Part shown: positions 61,954 through 64,000 of the stretch, piece after piece
Position numbering within the stretch: the first letter of the stretch is position 1
Layout of the letters: each line of letters opens with the position of its first letter
Program-made: the position numbers and the translations under genes
Assembly (NCBI GenBank): GCA_964244295.1
Contig: CAXTIG010000004.1
Span: 124,001 to 188,000 of the forward strand
Source: JAJAZB01 sp964244295
Lineage (GTDB): Bacteria > Bacteroidota > Bacteroidia > Cytophagales > Spirosomataceae
DNA: 64,000 nucleotides
Reading direction: 5' to 3'
The notes under the pieces: generated by a model
What the model was told of the DNA's origin: nothing
Seen by the model: the letters and a program-made list of their open reading frames with translations, nothing else
The model's database searches: none

Positions 61954-64000
61954 TCAGTGCAGTACTTTCAGCATTCTGGCTTCCCGTCCGTTGCTCACCC
62001 GCAGCAGGTACAGCCCACCGGGCTGGCGCGAAATGTCCCAGTCGAGGATTTCTTCTTCCGCCGCCTTCACCAGGTTTTCTTCGCGCACGGTTTGCCCCAC
62101 CCCGTTGAACAGTTCCACCCGTAAGGCTTGCCCTTCGGCTCCGCTCACGGCAATGCGTAAACGTCCCTCCGGCGAAGGATTCGGACTCACCCTTACTTGC
62201 AAACCCAACTCGCTCGGAGCCACTTCCCGATTCGTGCCGCAGGCTTTCACTTTAAAATTGCCGCTCACCGCGCTGGTCCCTTCCGGGTTGCTGCTCACCA
62301 CGCGCAGTTTGTAACCCGTTCCGACGGGCGTGTTGGCGGGAATTTTCACGCTGTTGAGACCCCCCGGACTGACCGTCCCCACACTAACTGGGTTGGCAAA
62401 CGAGCCGCTTTTGTCGGAGAGTTGCGCCGTGAAGCCATTGCCCGCCGGGAAGGCGCAACTCGTTATCGCAAAACTCAACCGCACCGCTTCCCCCGCGCAC
62501 TTGTTGTCGAGGCTCACCGTCGGCGTACTCGAAAAAGCGGGACCGCTGACGCTGAAGGCTGCGCTCAGGGCCGAAACCTGCCCCGGAGCGGTGGCCCGAA
62601 TCCGAATCCGGTACCCACTCCCCGCCGCCACGCTGCGCGGAATCACCACCTCGTTTAGGCCCGGCGCGATTTCGCCCAGATTCAGTGGATCGCTCAGGCT
62701 GGCGTGGTGCAACTCGGCGATGAAGGCGTTGCCGGGCAAAAACCCGCAGTTGCCCTGCACCGTAAAGCCTACTTTCACCACACTCCCCACGCAAACCGCC
62801 GTCAGGCTGACCGTCGGGGTCGAATTGAATTCCAGAGCGTTGATGCGGAACGGCCCCGTCGGGTTCGACACCAGCGTCGGGTTGCTGCCCACCACCCGAA
62901 TCCGATAGGCCACCGAAGTCGGACTCGTCAGGGCCGGAATCGTCAGCACGTTCGCCCCGCCCGGCGTGACCGGGCCGAGGCTCTGAATACCCGTGTCGAA
63001 AGCGCCCAATGAATTGCTTAACTCGGCGGTAAAACTGGCGTTGGTGGGGCAGTTGACCTGGAAGGAAATCGATACCGTCCGGTTGGCGCACACCACCAGA
63101 CTCGTCGCTACGCTGGGATGTTGGGTAAACACGGGCTGGGTAATCAGCACCGACGCCGTGGCCGAAGCGCTGCATCCGTCCCCGCTGGTGTAGGTGTACA
63201 CGACTGAGTGCGAGCCGGTCGTCAGGCTGGCCGGGTTGAAACTCGCCACCGGGCTGCCGCCGTCGAGGACGTAGCTACCCCCGGCGGGGGTGCCGGGGCT
63301 GGAGGCGCCGGCGTTTTGGCAGTAACTGGCCGCCAACGCCGACAGGCTCACGACGGGCAGGGCATTCACCGTCAGGCTGGCCGTCGAGGAAACCGCTTCG
63401 CAGGGGCCATCGGGGTTGCTGGTGGTGAACGTAATCGTCACCGGCCCGGCGTAGTTCAGCGGCGGTGCATACGTGCCCGAAACGACCCCATCGAGCGTCG
63501 TCACGCTGAACGTCCCGCCTTTCTCACCATCACTAAACGTTCCGCCGGTCGCACTGCCGCCAACCGTGGCGCTCACGCTGGTGCTGGTGTTCTGGCAAAT
63601 GGCACTTGCTCCCATCGTGATGGCGCTCGCCGTCGCCGCCGGGTCGACCGTCAGGCTCCCCGTCGACGTGGCCGCCCCGCAGGGACCGCCCCCGTCGGGG
63701 TCGTTGGTGGCGAAGGTAATCGTGACCGGGCCGGAATAGCTGGCGGCGGGCGTGTACGTGCCCGAAACGGTTTTGCCGTTGGTCGAAACGTTGAAATTGC
63801 CGCCCGCTTCGCCGTCGCTGAAACTGCCGCTGCTGGCACTGCCGCCGAAATTGGCGCTCACGCTGACGCTGCTGCCCTGGCAAATCGGGCTGGTTCCTAA
63901 CGTGGGCGTGCTGGCCGTCGCGAGCGGGTTGACCGTCAACGTGGCCGTCGAAGTGGCTGCCGGGCAAGGCCCGTCGGGGTCGTTGGTCGAAAATGTAATC
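61954..64000 (-). CDS. T9SS-exported repeat protein (5' part outside window)
   Basis: Open on the minus strand from the window edge to the stop at 61954 (about 681 visible residues; the N-terminus lies beyond 64000). The visible part has at least two 90-residue repeats (ICQGSSVSVSANFGGSASSGSFSDGEAGGNF..., ICQNTSTSVSATVGGSATGGTFSDGEKGGTF... with SYSGPVTITFATNDPDGG), a SYCQNAGASSPGTPAGGSYVLDGG repeat, three Ig-like modules and the T9SS sorting domain (VRVSPNPSPEGRLRIAV, QPGGLYLLRVSNGREARMLKVLH). It is a sixth member of the array, with a different repeat type in front of the common C-terminal half. Confidence 0.88.
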   Translation of the reverse strand, partial: ITFSTNDPDGPCPAATSTATLTVNPLATASTPTLGTSPICQGSSVSVSANFGGSASSGSFSDGEAGGNFNVSTNGKTVSGTYTPAASYSGPVTITFATNDPDGGGPCGAATSTGSLTVDPAATASAITMGASAICQNTSTSVSATVGGSATGGTFSDGEKGGTFSVTTLDGVVSGTYAPPLNYAGPVTITFTTSNPDGPCEAVSSTASLTVNALPVVSLSALAASYCQNAGASSPGTPAGGSYVLDGGSPVASFNPASLTTGSHSVVYTYTSGDGCSASATASVLITQPVFTQHPSVATSLVVCANRTVSISFQVNCPTNASFTAELSNSLGAFDTGIQSLGPVTPGGANVLTIPALTSPTSVAYRIRVVGSNPTLVSNPTGPFRINALEFNSTPTVSLTAVCVGSVVKVGFTVQGNCGFLPGNAFIAELHHASLSDPLNLGEIAPGLNEVVIPRSVAAGSGYRIRIRATAPGQVSALSAAFSVSGPAFSSTPTVSLDNKCAGEAVRLSFAITSCAFPAGNGFTAQLSDKSGSFANPVSVGTVSPGGLNSVKIPANTPVGTGYKLRVVSSNPEGTSAVSGNFKVKACGTNREVAPSELGLQVRVSPNPSPEGRLRIAVSGAEGQALRVELFNGVGQTVREENLVKAAEEEILDWDISRQPGGLYLLRVSNGREARMLKVLH

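Overview
The window looks like a chromosomal scaffold from a GC-rich member of the Bacteroidota, most likely a Cytophagales/Spirosomaceae-type gliding bacterium. Grounds: repeated type IX secretion (T9SS) C-terminal sorting domains, a TonB receptor plus DUF4249 pair, a one-protein hybrid two-component system (propeller-HK-REC-AraC), type B L31, an MraY with the long Bacteroidota insert, promoters matching TTG-N20-TAnnTTTG, and little sign of Shine-Dalgarno sequences. It is a draft assembly: a 100-N gap lies at 56272-56371. I saw no rRNA, tRNA, CRISPR array or insertion-sequence transposase.

Region 1 (1-18663, all minus strand) is a signalling/effector locus. In transcription order it encodes a caspase-like (C14) peptidase fused to an SGNH hydrolase, two paralogous exported PD40/WD40-like propeller proteins (translationally coupled by ATGA), a C14 peptidase fused to a STAND-type NTPase with a membrane segment, an MpaB/latex-clearing-type oxygenase, a SAM methyltransferase, and the N-terminal half of a Ser/Thr kinase-AAA ATPase. 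Long palindromic repeats of several families sit in almost every intergenic space and reach into coding ends. This is the best candidate for an undescribed system.

Region 2 (19039-25176): a PQQ-type sugar dehydrogenase lipoprotein, a propeller lipoprotein, a RelE/ParE toxin-antitoxin pair coupled to an exported RidA protein, an isolated mraY, an exported NTF2-like protein and a LuxR-type response regulator ending in a 13-G tract. Region 3 (25372-27043) is an AT-rich island with a lipoprotein and a beta-barrel protein of unknown role. Region 4 (27127-35857) is core: TonB receptor, DUF4249 lipoprotein, guaB, an exported PPC/DUF296 protein, rpmE2 and nrdA (no nrdB beside it). Region 5 (35955-40290) is accessory: a DUF6934-like gene, two related small proteins, a PIN toxin pair, a truncated second PIN gene, DoxX and an SDR protein.

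Region 6 (40375-64000) is an array of six large modular T9SS cargo proteins on the minus strand. Most have an N-terminal beta-propeller (seven FG-GAP blades in three of them), then Ig-like repeat modules, then a nearly identical sorting domain. They are interleaved with a TPR/HTH membrane regulator and a hybrid two-component regulator on the plus strand. One of the six carries three single-base frameshifts. Another is split by the N gap, and simply deleting the Ns restores its frame. Most of these genes end in their own strong hairpin terminator.
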